A stretch of DNA of 64,000 nucleotides from Nyssa sinensis (GCA_008638375.1 CM018035.1:27406307-27470306), one strand, 5' to 3'. Counted from the first letter of the stretch, positions 12,588 through 24,479 are shown. Notes: generated from the sequence alone by a model not told the origin. A program made the numbers and translations.

Positions 12588-13068
12588 TTTAGCGACGCAC
12601 AAAATGCGTCGCTAAAACTAAGAAATCAATTTATAGCGACGCTCCAAATTCGTCGCTAAAGATTGGCTACAAACTATTAGCGACGCACAACAAGCATCGC
12701 TAAAGGTCATATACCATTTGCGACGCTCACTGTGTGCGTCGCAAATGGTACCTCACGCGACGCACATAGTGAGCGTCGCTAAAATAGACCATTGGCGACT
12801 CACAAAGAGCGTCGCTAATAGTAGCTTTTAGCGACGCACATTGTGTCCGTGTATAGTATTTGCGACGCACCATCGAAATTATTAGCGACGCACCGTAATC
12901 GTGCTAATAGTTACCTTTAGCGACATAAATGGATGTGTGCGTCGCTAATACTATTAGCGACACGACTATTTATGACATTTTTAGCGACGACCCTTTGTGC
13001 GTCGCAAAAACGCTTTAGCGACGCATTTTTCCACTATTAGCGACGCACGAGTGCGTCGCTAATAGTGC
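12588..13068. repeat. CACTA-1 right subterminal repeats
   Basis: About a dozen copies of (T)TAGCGACGCAC and its complement GTGCGTCGCTAA, spaced 20-60 bp apart with variable short spacers. Several form near-perfect hairpins. They are denser than at the left end, which is usual for CACTA elements. Confidence 0.88.
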
Positions 13069-13082
13069 CTTTTCTTGTAGTG
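13069..13082 (-). repeat. CACTA-1 right terminal inverted repeat
   Basis: CTTTTCTTGTAGTG; the reverse complement CACTACAAGAAAAG matches the left end with three mismatches. Confidence 0.9.
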
Positions 13083-13114
13083 AATTCGTATAGGGTGGGG
13101 TCTAGGATGTGACA
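13083..13114 (+). mobile_element. Last ~30 bp of the LTR split by CACTA-1
   Basis: AATTCGTATAGGGTGGGGTC followed by a TGTGACA end at 13114 closely matches the solo LTR end at 27110-27137. It begins with the AAT target duplication and continues the LTR interrupted at 3390. Confidence 0.65.
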
Positions 13115-13214
13115 AGAGTACTTTTGGTGGTTGCTTTTATTTAAGAAATGCCTTGGTATGTTGGCAGCAAGAAGGAAAGCTCAATTTCTTTTTCCATGGC
13201 TAAGGTAAAGTAAA

Positions 13215-13410
13215 TAACTGCAGGTAGTTGTTGTGCTCAGCTCATGTGGATGAGACAGATGTTGAAGGACTATGGAGTTGTTGTTGACACAATGACGGTG
13301 TATTGTGATAGCTCGAGTGCAATAAACATCTCCAAATCTTGTTCAACACTCTAGGACTAAGCACATTGACATTAGACATCATTTCATTAGAGAGCTTATA
13401 GAAGAGAATT
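13215..13410 (+). pseudogene. Ty1/copia RNase H fragment
   Basis: One frame reads ITAGSCCAQLMWMRQMLKDY then VYCDSSSAINISK; after a frame change it reads TKHIDIRHHFIRELIEE. These are hallmarks of the copia RNase H C-terminal half: the catalytic D in CDSSSA and the TKHID-R-HFIR box. A stop at CTC-TAG near 13350 and a frameshift follow. No LTRs or other pol domains are nearby, so it is a scrap. It begins ~100 bp after the LTR end at 13114. Confidence 0.7.
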
Positions 13411-13429
13411 TCATAGAAGCTTATGGATT

Positions 13430-14025
13430 TTGGAGAAAGATGAAGTGTATGGCTTGCAAGGTGCATACCAATAGTCGCTTCTCAATTCTAGTGAATGAGT
13501 TGGAAGGTTTCTTTTTGAATTATACGGGTTTATATAAAGGGAATCCCTTATCCCTACTACTATTCATAGTTGTGATGAAAGTTTTGAGTCAGATGATAGA
13601 TAAGGTGGTTTTAAGTGGTTTTTTAACAAGGTTAGAGTTGGTAGTGCTAGAGGAAGTTTGATCTCAGTATCATATATTCTATTTGTCGATGATATGGTTA
13701 ATTTATGTGGAGCAAATGAGGCTCATATTTAATACTTCTGATCTATTTTGCGATGGTCTTCGGGTTGCGCAACAACATTGCCAAGTAAAAAATGATCTTG
13801 ACGGGTAAGGTGGATGATATAGATGTGTTAATGGGTAATTTGGGGTGTGGTCTTTGAAAATTGCCTGTATCCTATTTGGGTCTTCCTGTCGGGGCGACTT
13901 TTAGTAACAGTAGTTTGGGACTCAATGGTAGGAAAATAGAGAAGTATTTAGTAACCTGAAACTGACAATATTTATCTAGGTGGGAAGCTTACTCTCATTT
14001 ATAGAACTCTCTCTAACCTACTTAT
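13430..14025 (+). pseudogene. L1-type LINE reverse transcriptase fragment
   Basis: Reads RFSILVNELEGFFLNYTGLY, KGNPLSLLLFIVVMKVLSQM, then with frame changes ISYILFVDDMVNLCG (RT catalytic F-V-D-D near 13680) and PVSYLGLPVGATFS near 13880. This is the palm-domain order of plant L1 RT. There are several frameshifts and stops. The 3' side is cut by the TRIM-like element at 14026. It joins a copia scrap at ~13415, a chimeric junction. Confidence 0.72.
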
Positions 14026-14450
14026 TGTGATACTGTTATCCCACATTGGTTTGGTAAGAGTAGAATGATTGGTATATAAGACACCATAAGTCTTATTACT
14101 AAAAACTTGGGCTGAAGCTTTTGAGCCATAATGTTTGAGTTCTTCAAATTGTTAAGACAGTGGGCTTGGGGCATTACTTTTGTGGCATTAGAGCCAGTTC
14201 TTAGGGGTAACAGCCCATAGATTGTTTGTTTAATGGGCAGTTGAGAGATTGAGATCTATCCCACGATGACGTGTGGTCTTAAGATGGGGAGAATGTGATA
14301 CTCCTATCCCACATCGGTTTGGTAAGAATAGTATCTTTGGTATATAAGACACCAAGGACAAGACTTGAGGAACTAAGTCATTGTGTTTACCATATCTATA
14401 ATCATCGAAGCTATTCTAGTCAATTCAATGCATCTAGGTAAGTGCCCAAG
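14026..14450 (+). mobile_element. TRIM-like miniature LTR element
   Basis: Two direct repeats begin TGTGATACT...ATCCCACAT at 14026 and 14294 and are clearly similar for ~65 bp, through GGTATATAAGACACC. A primer-binding-like TGGCATTAGAGCC (tRNA-Met type, altered) lies at about 14183-14195. A purine tract, AAGATGGGGAGAA, lies at 14281-14293 just before the second repeat. There is no coding sequence. The right end is not sharp and no target duplication was found. Confidence 0.5.
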
Positions 14451-14879
14451 GGTTTTTCAAAGTAGATACAATTAATCTATAGTTGTTTCCTCATCAAAAC
14501 AAATTGGTGTGTTTTCTATTTTCTTCTTATTATTCCTTTATTGCTATATTGATGCATATTTTCTTCTTATTATTGTTATATTGATGCATGCTACTAATTT
14601 TTCATTGCACGCACATAAACATAACTTTCACTTAATCAAAGTGATAACCTTAGTCATTATAGGCAATATTAGAAATTGGTTAAGTTCCTTTTAAATTTCC
14701 CATGGAGACCTATTCACCCCTACTATAGGTCTAATTCATTATATCTAGATACAACATTAGGCCTTCACATGGCTTTACACTTAAACTCAAAAAAGATTCT
14801 AATGTTAGGATCTCCTACCAACTCGAACTTACTATAGCTTAAGCCCTACAGCTCTTGCAAACTTCAATAGCATCTCCCA
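14451..14879. other. No gene seen; AT-rich
   Basis: Only low-complexity short ORFs, such as 14509-14694 built from TTCTTCTTATTAT repeats. Probably the decayed 5' side of the Tat-type element below. Confidence 0.3.
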
Positions 14880-16040
14880 ATTAGATGACCCTTATTACCA
14901 CCTATCTGAAAGATGGACTTTTGCCAGATGACAAAAATCAGGCCCAAAGAATCTGAATAAGGGTAACTTGGTACTTTATTCTCAATGGCAAGTTGTACCG
15001 AAGGTTTTACTCATAGTCACTGTTGTTATGCTTAGGACTAGAGGAAGTTTAGTATGTGTTAGCTGAAACTCGTGAAGGAATCTATAACAACCACAACGAA
15101 AGCTGAACTATAGCCTGCCAAGCTCTATCCTAAGGATACTATTGGTCGAGTATGCTAAAAAAATAAATAAGTATGTAGAGAAGTGTGATAAATGCCAACG
15201 CAACATATTAGCACCAACCTCAATAGGAACTGGTCCCCATTATCAGTCTATGGCCCTTAGCTCAATAGGGAATGGACATTGTGGGACCACTACCAACTGC
15301 ACCTTAGAACAGGAAATTCCTGTTAATGGCGATTGGCTACTTCACAAAGTGGGTTGAGGCTAAACCATTAACCAAAATCACTGAAGCAGAAGTCTAAAAC
15401 TTTTCTTGAAATATTTCTTTTATAGGTTTGGTATAAAATTTTGTGTATACTTGCACATCAACCACAATTTCTCTTCCCCAGGCCATCCATAAGCTAATGA
15501 ATAGGTAGAGGTGATCAATAGAACTATCTTGAAAGAAATAAAGAAAAGGTTAAAGTCTACAAAAGGGAGATGGGTTGAAGAAGTCCTTGGTGTGCTCTGG
15601 TTCTAGTAAACAACCAAATGAGTCCCAACAGCTGAAAGCCTATTCTTTCTAGCGTATGGGTCGAAAGCCGTAATTCAAGTGGAAATCGCTATGCCAACAC
15701 TAAGGACGGAGCTTTATGACCCTCGAAGCAATGACAAGTGCTTATCTCAAAACCTTAATTTCCTTGAGGAAAAATGGGAACAAGCCTAGATCTGAACAAA
15801 AGCCTACCAACAGAGAATGACTAGGTGTTTCAACAAAGGGGTCAAGTCTATTTATTTTCAAGTTGGTAACCTAGTTTTGAGGACACTAAGGGTCTCAATA
15901 TGGGGAAATTATCCCCGAACTAGAAAAGTCCTTACAAGGTGGTCAAGATCATCAAGCCAACAACATATTAGTTAGAAGACTTATCAAGAAAGCTTATCCC
16001 AAGGCCATGAAATGTAAAGCATTTACGTAAATATTATGAA
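14880..16040 (+). pseudogene. Ty3/gypsy Tat-lineage integrase region, heavily decayed
   Basis: Scattered matches in pol order: a segment ending KLYRRFY near 15005; the integrase zinc-binding part with YVEKCDKCQRN at 15172-15207; GPLPTAP and YFTKWVEAKPLTKITEAEV at about 15280-15395; and the C-terminal integrase part with LRTELYDPRSNDKCL then FQVGNLVLRTL at about 15700-15890. Stops and frameshifts occur every 50-150 bp. This style of integrase belongs to the non-chromodomain Tat/Ogre/Retand side of plant gypsy. No functional product is possible. Confidence 0.72.
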
Positions 16041-16479
16041 TAAAGTAAGCATTTTTGATAGCCATTGTTGTTATTTTGTTTAGTGTTGCCAAACTCTTGT
16101 TATTCATTACTTGTGAAAAATTTTACAAGTGTCGAAGCTCTGAAGTCTAAGTGATTTAAGGGCATTGCTCGGTGTTGTTAACTGCTTAATATTCATTACT
16201 TGTGAAAATTTTCACAAGTATTGAAGCCCTAAAGTCTAAACAGCCTAAGGGTTTTGTTCGACATAGCCAACTTTCCATTATACAATATTTGTGCAAAGGT
16301 TTACAAGTAGCCCAAGTGGCCTAAAGGTCCCAACCAACGATATTAAATTTCATACCTTTATTTTAGAAGTATTGAAGATTGGGCATGTACTTGACCTAAT
16401 ATTTATGTGCTAATACATGCGTCCAAATGTCATAACAAATAACCAACAACATAGAACGGAAGAAAGTATATACAAATAT

Positions 16480-18345
16480 TTTTACTACTCAGCAAGAGTG
16501 AGAGTCTCTGTCTTAGTGAGTTGGACAGTGGGGAGGACTAGCATGTCTTTAGTGGGCTCATTATCTTTAACAAGGGCTTCCTCGGTATCCAGCTCCTCGG
16601 GACGTATCTCAAATATGTCCAAGTGAGAAAAGTCTGGATCAGGAAAATACTTTGCAAGTTTTTTTATTGCATGGCTGGTACCCGTAGTCCATAAGGTCAC
16701 CTCCCAATTTCTCGACCTTTGCCATCATCTTCTATTGGGTTTGAGCCTTGGCTACTTGTATGTCCTCGACATGCTTTATCCTAGCTTCAAGAGACTCCCA
16801 GTGCTAGACCGACAATTCTTTCTTCACTACTTCTAGGTCTGCATCTAGACCATCTCTCTCGAATTCTTAAAAGGAAGCAAGACTAGTGGCCTCCCTCCAC
16901 TTCTTCACTAAAGACTGAGCCTTCCCAAGCTACCCCTAAGGTAAGTCTTAAAGGCCTTTACCCAAACCTTCTTTAAAACACCTTCCCCATCCAGAGCGGG
17001 AATCTCAACAGAAACATCCTTGCCCTTTCTCTTATAATGAGACCAGGTGTTTGTGGCAATGGGAGTCCCCTATATAGAGGGATATTGCTTAGAGGTTAAT
17101 ATTTTGACACCCTCGGACACAGTCTTCTCTATGGACTCCTCATCCCTAATTATCACTCTCCTCATTTTTTGAGCTAGAGGGGCAATAATAGAAGGGCCCA
17201 CCCTTGTAAGCTTCTAGTACTGTTTTGGCTTAAAGGCAATTGAAACTGTTTTCTTGAGCTCCATATTTTTAGACTGGATTAGTCGAGCGGTTGTCAGGGA
17301 TTGTAAGCTTAGAATCAGCTCGTGCGAATGTTTAGAATGGTCTGGGAGCCGTATATACTTATTATGAAAGGCCTCTTTATAGAATGGGCACCTTCGGGTA
17401 GATTTATTTGCATCAATGATAAAAAGGAATGGATTAGTGCTTGTTACAAAATAATTAGGAAAAAGCAATAAAAGGAGATCGAGATAGTTAGGTTCTCACC
17501 AGTGTGCCCGGTACTCTAATAAAAGACACTTTCATCCTGCTAAGTGTAGTTCGAGAACTCCCAACCTCCCGTTATAAAGAAATACAACTTCTTCCATGTT
17601 TTGTTGGAGGAAGGAATAGAGGTCGAAGCTTAAACCCATTGTCAAATGACATATAGTACAGACCCTCCTAACCTTTCTTCAGATCTATTTTGCACCTAAT
17701 TAGGTCTAAATGTAATGATACCCCATTCCTATGGGCTAAGACTAGGAAGCCCATTAGACACCTCCAACTATTTATATTTAATATGGTAAGACAGATTCTA
17801 TGAAAAAGAAAAAATTCCCTAATTATAGGATGAAAGGGAAATCTGACCCCAATCTCGAACCACTCTAAATAAGCACAAATCTCTTGTTGTTTTATGTTCT
17901 AGGGGTGGTCCATTTCCCCTAAAACCCTACATTACACATAAGGGAAATCATAGGTTTCCCTTAGCCTATCCAGCATGACCAGAGTCATTGCATTAGCCCT
18001 TTCGCCCCTATGGCTACTTTCAGCCCTTTTATTTCTAGGCTCGATAAAGCGATCTACTATCGCTACTCCAAGCCAAATATCAACCCTATTCTTCTACCCT
18101 CTAGAGTCCTTAGTGGACTCACTATGGTCTCTAGAATTGCCACTAGCCTCACTATACCCCTCGAGGCTTCCTTTAATATCACTATGACCCTTATAAACCA
18201 CTCTATGAAGAAAATAATGAAAGAAAGTAGGGGAGGTTTGAATAAAAAAAGTGGTGAACCTAATTTACGAGTTGGTCGTGCCTTCACCGAAGATTTAGTC
18301 AAGTAGTTCACCGGAGGTCGCCTTTCATGATGAACAATTCGCAAT
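16480..18345 (-). pseudogene. Antisense ORF of Tat-type element (PF04195-like), decayed
   Basis: Reading the - strand at about 17960-17520 gives GVRFPFHPIIREFFLFHRIC, NSWRCLMGFLVLAHRNGVSL and YMSFDNGFKLRPLFLPPTKH, with stops between. This resembles the plant 'putative gypsy-type transposon' domain (PF04195). The C-terminal part is acidic (FPDPDFSHLDIFEIRPEELD at 16650-16590). It lies downstream of, and opposite to, a Tat integrase, where members of this lineage are known to carry an extra antisense ORF. The function of that protein is not established. The N-terminal part (18345-18000) is serine/arginine-rich and least certain. Confidence 0.6.
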
Positions 18346-18359
18346 GAGATAAAAGTTTT

Positions 18360-19020
18360 GACCTAAAGGCCCCAATTTATAAGCCCTCATAAGCATTCAA
18401 GAGGGTGTGCCGATCTGTGTGACATTCAAGCATTCGAGGAGGCATAATTATTGCCTAGGTTTCTAAAATGACGATAGTAATGAGAGACATTAAAGCCGAG
18501 AAACGACTGTCACTTTGAAAACTGAAATGATGCATTTAATGCCCGTATGGTTTTTAGACATTGTAACCCTAACCTCAGTTTGGTATGAATCCCACAGAAC
18601 TGAGGTTGGGGAGAGTAGTTGACATGCCATAATTAAGCACTAACCTATTACTTGAAATGTGTCCTTATAGGTCTAGCATCCCTAAGTCATAGCTTCCTAG
18701 GTCCCGATTAACTTGGTCTCAACCCATACAAACGTGAACGGATACCAAGCTATCCACCACTTTCAAACCAAGCTCTAGATATAGAATAAAGAAGTAGAGT
18801 TCGATAAAGTAACTTTCACTTATGGATACATTCCAATCCCGATTTCTTAGACTCTTAATCCTATTTGAATTAGGCAAGAGACAACCTATAAATAAAGCCC
18901 TAAGGTATACCCTAAGACTTATGGTGAATTATTCTCTTTCAGTTTAAGTTATTTTTTTTTACTCAATCATTAGAACACCTACCACCGGAGTCATCCCGGT
19001 GGCCCTCTGGTCGATGTTTT
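18360..19020 (+). mobile_element. LTR-like tail of the Tat-type element
   Basis: Non-coding. It includes a TATA-like box TATAAATAA at 18887-18895 and a 3' block with CACCTACCACCGGAGTCATC then CCCGGTGGCC (about 18976-19005), a style common in Tat-lineage LTRs. No partner LTR is in the window and the ends are not resolved. Confidence 0.4.
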
Positions 19021-19439
19021 ATAAGAAACAAGAAGAAAAGTTCTTAAAACAACCAGAAATAGACAACATCATATACAGTTAGAATCAATTGTTCATCATC
19101 AATTCTCTAAATTTTAGTTAATGGTCAACTATATCTCCCCAAATTGCTACTTAGTACATAATTCCTTATCAATAATACTAAATTTCTCAAAGTTTCATAT
19201 CAAATTTTACATTAAAAATAGTGTAACATAAAATCATTGATGATGTACAATTGACCTTCTTATAATTAATTAATATTCAATAAGTTAATAATTTTTAATA
19301 ATTAATAAATTTTTAAGAAACCAACTTGATTTCATGGTGTATAATTTATAATTCTATTATGTAATAATCAATATTTTTAAAAGAAAAACTCCTTATAATG
19401 TTAATTATTAGAGAGATAAAATAATTATAAATGTACTTA

Positions 19440-19473
<34 letters not shown>
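19021..19473. other. AT-rich DNA, no gene
   Basis: Poly-A/T and ATTAAT-rich, with a (TA)n run at 19443-19478 that provided the TATAT target for Element A. The sequence continues at 34289 on the far side of that insertion. Confidence 0.5.
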
Positions 19474-19480
<7 letters not shown>

Positions 19481-19861
19481 CAGAGATCTGAAAAATGAGG
19501 ATAAATTTTTCGTTTTTGCCGGTAGGGCACTATACATGCATCATTTGCCGGTAGAGCACTACATATGCATCATTTAACTATGAGGCATATTTTGAGTGTG
19601 TCATAGAATAAAAATATGCTTATAATTTTAAAATACACCTTTTTTAAAATTTTGAGCCTGTTCAGAGACAGTTTCAGAAATTGGACCAAAAGGGCATCCC
19701 GGGTAGCCCATGTGGATCCGGCCAAACCCGGCCACAGGTGAAAATTTATTTTTTTGAACTAGAAAAATATCAAATTGAGGCATTTTGGGATGAGTTGTAG
19801 TGTAACGGGGTCCCGGATTCATTAAAGGCAAAAGGATCATTTTGCACCTTTGCCCCTCCAC

Positions 19862-19869
19862 TATAAATA
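19862..19869 (+). promoter_or_regulatory. TATA box in Element A left LTR
   Basis: TATAAATA in CTCCACTATAAATACAGCC. The right LTR has CTCCACTAAATACAG at the same place (about 31990-32004), so it lacks two bases of the box. Confidence 0.6.
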
Positions 19870-22010
19870 CAGCCCCTTAGTGTAGTTTTTTCATAGTTTG
19901 GTTTGAGATTCAGAGCAAAGCACGTTCATGGAGAAAAAGTGAGAAAAGCCCAAGGTTCTCCAAGCTTCAAGCCACCAAAACACACTCCTAGGCCAAGATT
20001 CTTGCGAGGCTTCCTTCTTGGAAGTTGTTCCTTTCATCAAGACCTATATTATCACAGATCGATTTGGCTACACAGCAAACAAAACTTCCTCGGTTTGAGA
20101 AAAAATATTCTAGGTATGATATTTTGCTAAGCTAGGAATATATTTAAGTTTTCTTACCTTTCTATGTGTTGATTGAATGATTTAGGTGTTTACTAGATGT
20201 TAGAAAACCACTTATGTGGTAGTTGCTTTAAAAACTTAGAGTTGGTAGTTTAGGTACTTTTGTGTTCTTTGAGTTTCTTGACAATTTGTTACTATGATGA
20301 ATGTGTACCTTGCATATGTGTTGGATTATTATATTCTAGCTTATGTTCATGTAGAGGAACCTTTAGGGTTTGAGAGTTATGATTGATTCCATGAGTTGGT
20401 GGTTTATGTATTTGTGTTTTCTTTGAGAAATTGTTAGAGAAATGAACATGAAACTTGATCATATGTTTAATTCGTTGACTTGTTACTTCCATTCATGTAG
20501 ACAAAGTGTTGTGAATTTGAAGTTATGTTTTACTTCATGAAAGAGACATTTTTAAGTTATACACCATATGTTGATGAAATGTTGCATAGAATTTACATTG
20601 AGACAAATCAAGGCATCTTGACATACTTGAATCCTTGAAAACATGGCGTAGGTTGAGCACTTGGTACTATGCATTATGAAGGTGTAGATCCTGTGGTGAA
20701 AAACCCAAAAATCTTACCAATGATAGTACTCGCGGGCTGACGGGGGCAGACCGTGAAGCGAGACATGGGTGGCATAGAGTTGTATGAGTGTGTCATGCAT
20801 ATTGACATTGCATACCATTGAGGGATTACGGGGTTATAGCTTTTAAAAATGTACACTTGCACATGCCACGCCTTAAATTTGTTCCTAGTATTAGCATTTT
20901 GTCATACCAGTAGTTGAGCTGACCCATTCGTGGGATATCATATTTTAGATGAGGCTCCGGGTACTTGAGACTTGTTTAAGTCTTGAAGAAAGGGATGAAA
21001 ATGGACTATGAAGCATATTTGGCCCTTAGGGCATGTTTTTGTATGTATGGGCATAAGCCCAAATAACTTATATTTAAATTTGGAAAATAGTGAACTATGG
21101 GCCTTGGGCCACTTTGCAATGTAAGGGTCTAAAACCCAAATGATTGGTGGGATGTCTTTATTTAAAGTGTATCACATGTATGTGTTGAAATTACTAGAAG
21201 TATGTTTTACTTCCATGAATTGTGGCCATTGAGTGAGGATGGAAATGTGTGAATCATTGATTGTATATGTATCATTAATATTAGTTGGGAAAATGCTTAG
21301 AAACTAAAGGAAACCATGTCAAAATTTTGTGAAATTAAAAGAACCATGCCCCTGAATAAGTGGGAAAAAGTGCCACAAAGTGGGGTTAGAAGCCTTGAGG
21401 AAATAGCCCAAAACTAGAGAAATTTAGCGCAGTCGTTACAGTAAAAAAATTCAGAAATAGGAAAAATCAGGTTGCAGCCATGAAAATGAAAATGCTGGAA
21501 ATCAGAAAAACTGCTCTTAGTCACTACAGTGCCCAGCCCCAGTCGCCCATAGCTCGGCACTCCCCGCCCGCGTGTGCGCATGCCTAGCCGCCTACCTGTG
21601 TTTTAACACCCCGATCCCGTGAAATTAATAATTGATTAATAATTATTAATTAATACCGACTTACAGAATGATTTAGGGAATTAATCATAATCCCGGCGGT
21701 CGCCATAGACCGATTAAATAATTAAATGTCTGGAGGGAAGGGTACCTTACCCGAATCCAAATTACTGATTAATTCGATGAAATAACGCCATTTTAATACT
21801 AACAGAATCCGAATTAGCTAACCCGGGAAATCCTGAATGATTAATAAATGACACGGAACCTCTGACACTGAAGATAACAGAAATAGGAACTGACCGGAAG
21901 AAACTGCATCGAAAAAGAAGCTACGGAATGAAAGTTATGTAGCAAACACTGAAACCGAATTACTGCGCAGCCAAACGTGGCCTTAACCAAAAATGATGAA
22001 AAAGGGGCCA

Positions 22011-22091
22011 AATGGGAGGCCAAGGGAATTGAACCCTTGACCTTTGAAAGGATAAATTCTTCCCAAAAACTTACCAGTTAGGCTACCCATT
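22011..22091 (-). other. tRNA-like (Pol III A/B-box) module, antisense in Element B
   Basis: On the - strand: a closing stem AATGGG...CCCATT (22091-22086 with 22016-22011), an A-box-like TAGCCTAACTGG at 22085-22074, and a B-box-like GGGTTCAATTCC at 22036-22025. The B box lies in a perfect 5-bp T-arm (AAGGG-TTCAATT-CCCTT). A run of five T follows on that strand (22003-21999). The middle does not fold into a normal anticodon arm, and five extra bases sit between the T-arm and the closing stem, so it is not a functional tRNA gene. Confidence 0.45.
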
Positions 22092-23819
22092 ACTTTGTGT
22101 ATATATATGCAACTTATTTGTATATATCTCTGTATTGCCCCAAGCTGCCACCCAAATTGACCAATGGCAACCCATGCAAACCCCACATGATGGAATTACA
22201 TCACCCTACATCACTCTCTGATTATCCAGTCCCCTCATTGCTGAACATACTTATGGAAATATATGTATAAGTGTGTATACATGTGAGAGATAATGTTGGG
22301 GGATTCTCTTGGATCAAAAAGGGAGTGTTATTTGAGAATTCACCACTGCATATAGGGTGTGACAGAACCGTTAGAGAGGAAATCTAAAGAGAGGGTCAGG
22401 GGCATTGGGTGAGAGAAGTGAATGTGAAGCCGTGATGTGTGTTGACCATGGTGTGTGCATGGTAGGGGTGACCACATGGAAATGCACAAGGAAAAGGAAC
22501 TGAGGCACCAGAAGGGAACTGAGGCTACGGAGGTGCCAAAGGACACAAACGGGCCATGGAAAAAGGGTCAACCACTGTTTAAAAGGTAAACCCAAAAACT
22601 GCTAAAAATTTCTGTTTGAATTACTGGTATTGTTTTGATGAAATTTGATCCATGCAAACTGTATATACAAGTTACTGTGAGGCTTAGGATTGCTATAGAA
22701 CAACTGAGAGGGTCGAATAGTCATGAGAAACCCAGAGCCGTGACCCATCCGCCATGGATGACCTCCATAGATACAGTTCTGAAACAACCTTGACCGAACC
22801 AAGTTTGGTTGGTCAAGACATGATCTAGACCTCAAGAGGGTTCTAAAAACCCTAGACCACGACCCCAACGCTCAAGTTAAGACCCTCAAAACCGAAGTTG
22901 CAGGTTCGGGTTTAAAACCCAACCTCACCTAAACCTTGATTAAACTGGATTTTTAGAATGGGGATTAAATCTCCATGTCACGAGGATCAGTTTGGGCTAA
23001 ACCATGCAAGATTTGATGGTGAATTGAGGGTTTACCAGCCAGTTACAGGTTCGGTTATTCCCACCTGAACCAAGCAATTGAGCTAAATTTGAAGCTCAAA
23101 ATCGATGCCAAGTTGTTGCTCTAGACCTTAGGAACAATTTGAGATGAAAATCAGTTAAAAGCCCTGTCTGAAACTCCACGAATTTGAAAGTGAAAATCTG
23201 CAGAAATTAGGGCAACACTGAGGCAGTTAGTGGGGAAGACAGAGTTGACTCGGCCGAGTTGACCGAGTCGAGATGAGTTGGGCCGAGCCAACTCGGATAC
23301 GTGTCAAAGAATGGGACTACCACCGAATTAATAGGACGGTGTCGTTTTGGCTAAACTGATTGTTTTAAATTAAAATCGAATTCCGGCTGTTTGGCTACGG
23401 CTTAAATAAATTAAAATCGGGATTAGGGGCAACTGAAACACGGATAGGGACTGAAATTGGGAATAAGATGGGTTATGCTATTCCGGTTTTCTAAAGGTTA
23501 ATGAACCGGTTGGTTTTCTGAGTTTTGAACCGGTTCAGTCCACTGAACCCTTGAACCCTACGGTTTGAACCCCTAAATCATGTAATTACATTTTGGACCC
23601 CAAATAATTCCCGAAATTACGGATTTGCCCCAACAGTTCTGAATATTGCACAGTGGCCCAGATTTTGGAAAAAAATTATACATTTAAGCCCCTGGTAATT
23701 AATTAAATAATAAAATAATTATTTAATTATTTTATTAAATAGGTAAAATTACAATTTTACCCCTGGACATTAAATATGTCAAACGGAGTCCAAATAAATT
23801 AAATAAATAGTGTATTTTC

Positions 23820-24180
23820 ACTATTTCAAGCATTCTGGACTCAATGGTACAGTCCGATTTTGGAAATACAGTCCCGAAAAATACAGACCCGTAAGTGATA
23901 AATGACCGAACTGCCCCTGATGGTACCCAGACCCAAATAAAAATATCAGATAGCCTATTTTGACTACCTCAGGCATTCTGAACTCAACGGTGAGGTCCGT
24001 TTAATGAACCGAGGTCCCGAAAAATACAGACACGTAGGTGTAAATGACCGAATTGCCCTTAATGATACCCAGGGCCGATTAAACATAACAGACAGTCCAA
24101 TTTCACTATGTTGGACGCTCTGGACCCAATGGTGAGGTCCATTTTATGAACTGACGTGCCGAAAAATACGACACATGAAA
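23820..24180 (+). repeat. Imperfect tandem LTR modules (~145 bp)
   Basis: Three successive units centred on CTGGACTCAATGGT, then a TCCCGAAAAATACAGAC core, then AATGACCGAA and a TTGCCC or TGCCCCT element. Cores lie near 23875, 24015 and 24160. Single or double copies of the same module occur in the LTRs of Elements C and D. Confidence 0.7.
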
Positions 24181-24479
24181 TTACCAAATTACCCCTGATA
24201 CCGTACGAGACCTAAACAAAGTCCGATTGGGACGAAACTGATACCGGTAGGAGCCCAGACACTGGTGAGACTGTATACTTGATTAGATGACGAATCGGGA
24301 TCAGAATTACACAAAACGTAAAATGACCAAAATACCCCTGAGCACTGTAAGTGCAAAGTAGAGGTCGAATAAAGGTCAAACTGATCTAATAAATTATCAC
24401 AGGGATAATTATGAACACTGAAGGGCTAAATAAGACTCCGAGACAGTCAACGCGTAAAACGAGAAATGACCGATGTGTC

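Larger units (their letters stand above)
3391..13082 (+). mobile_element. CACTA-1: full-length CACTA (En/Spm-like) DNA transposon
   Basis: Starts CACTGTAGGAAAAG and ends CTTTTCTTGTAGTG; the terminal inverted repeats match at 11 of 14 positions. It is flanked by the 3-bp duplication AAT (3388-3390 and 13083-13085), as known for CACTA elements. Both ends carry dense subterminal repeats of the GCGACGCAC type. Inside are a TNP2-type transposase gene and a TNPA-like (PF03004) gene, both on +, in the order usual for autonomous elements. Both genes carry stops and frameshifts, so the copy is probably dead for self-mobilisation, although its ends might still be recognised in trans. Confidence 0.92.
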
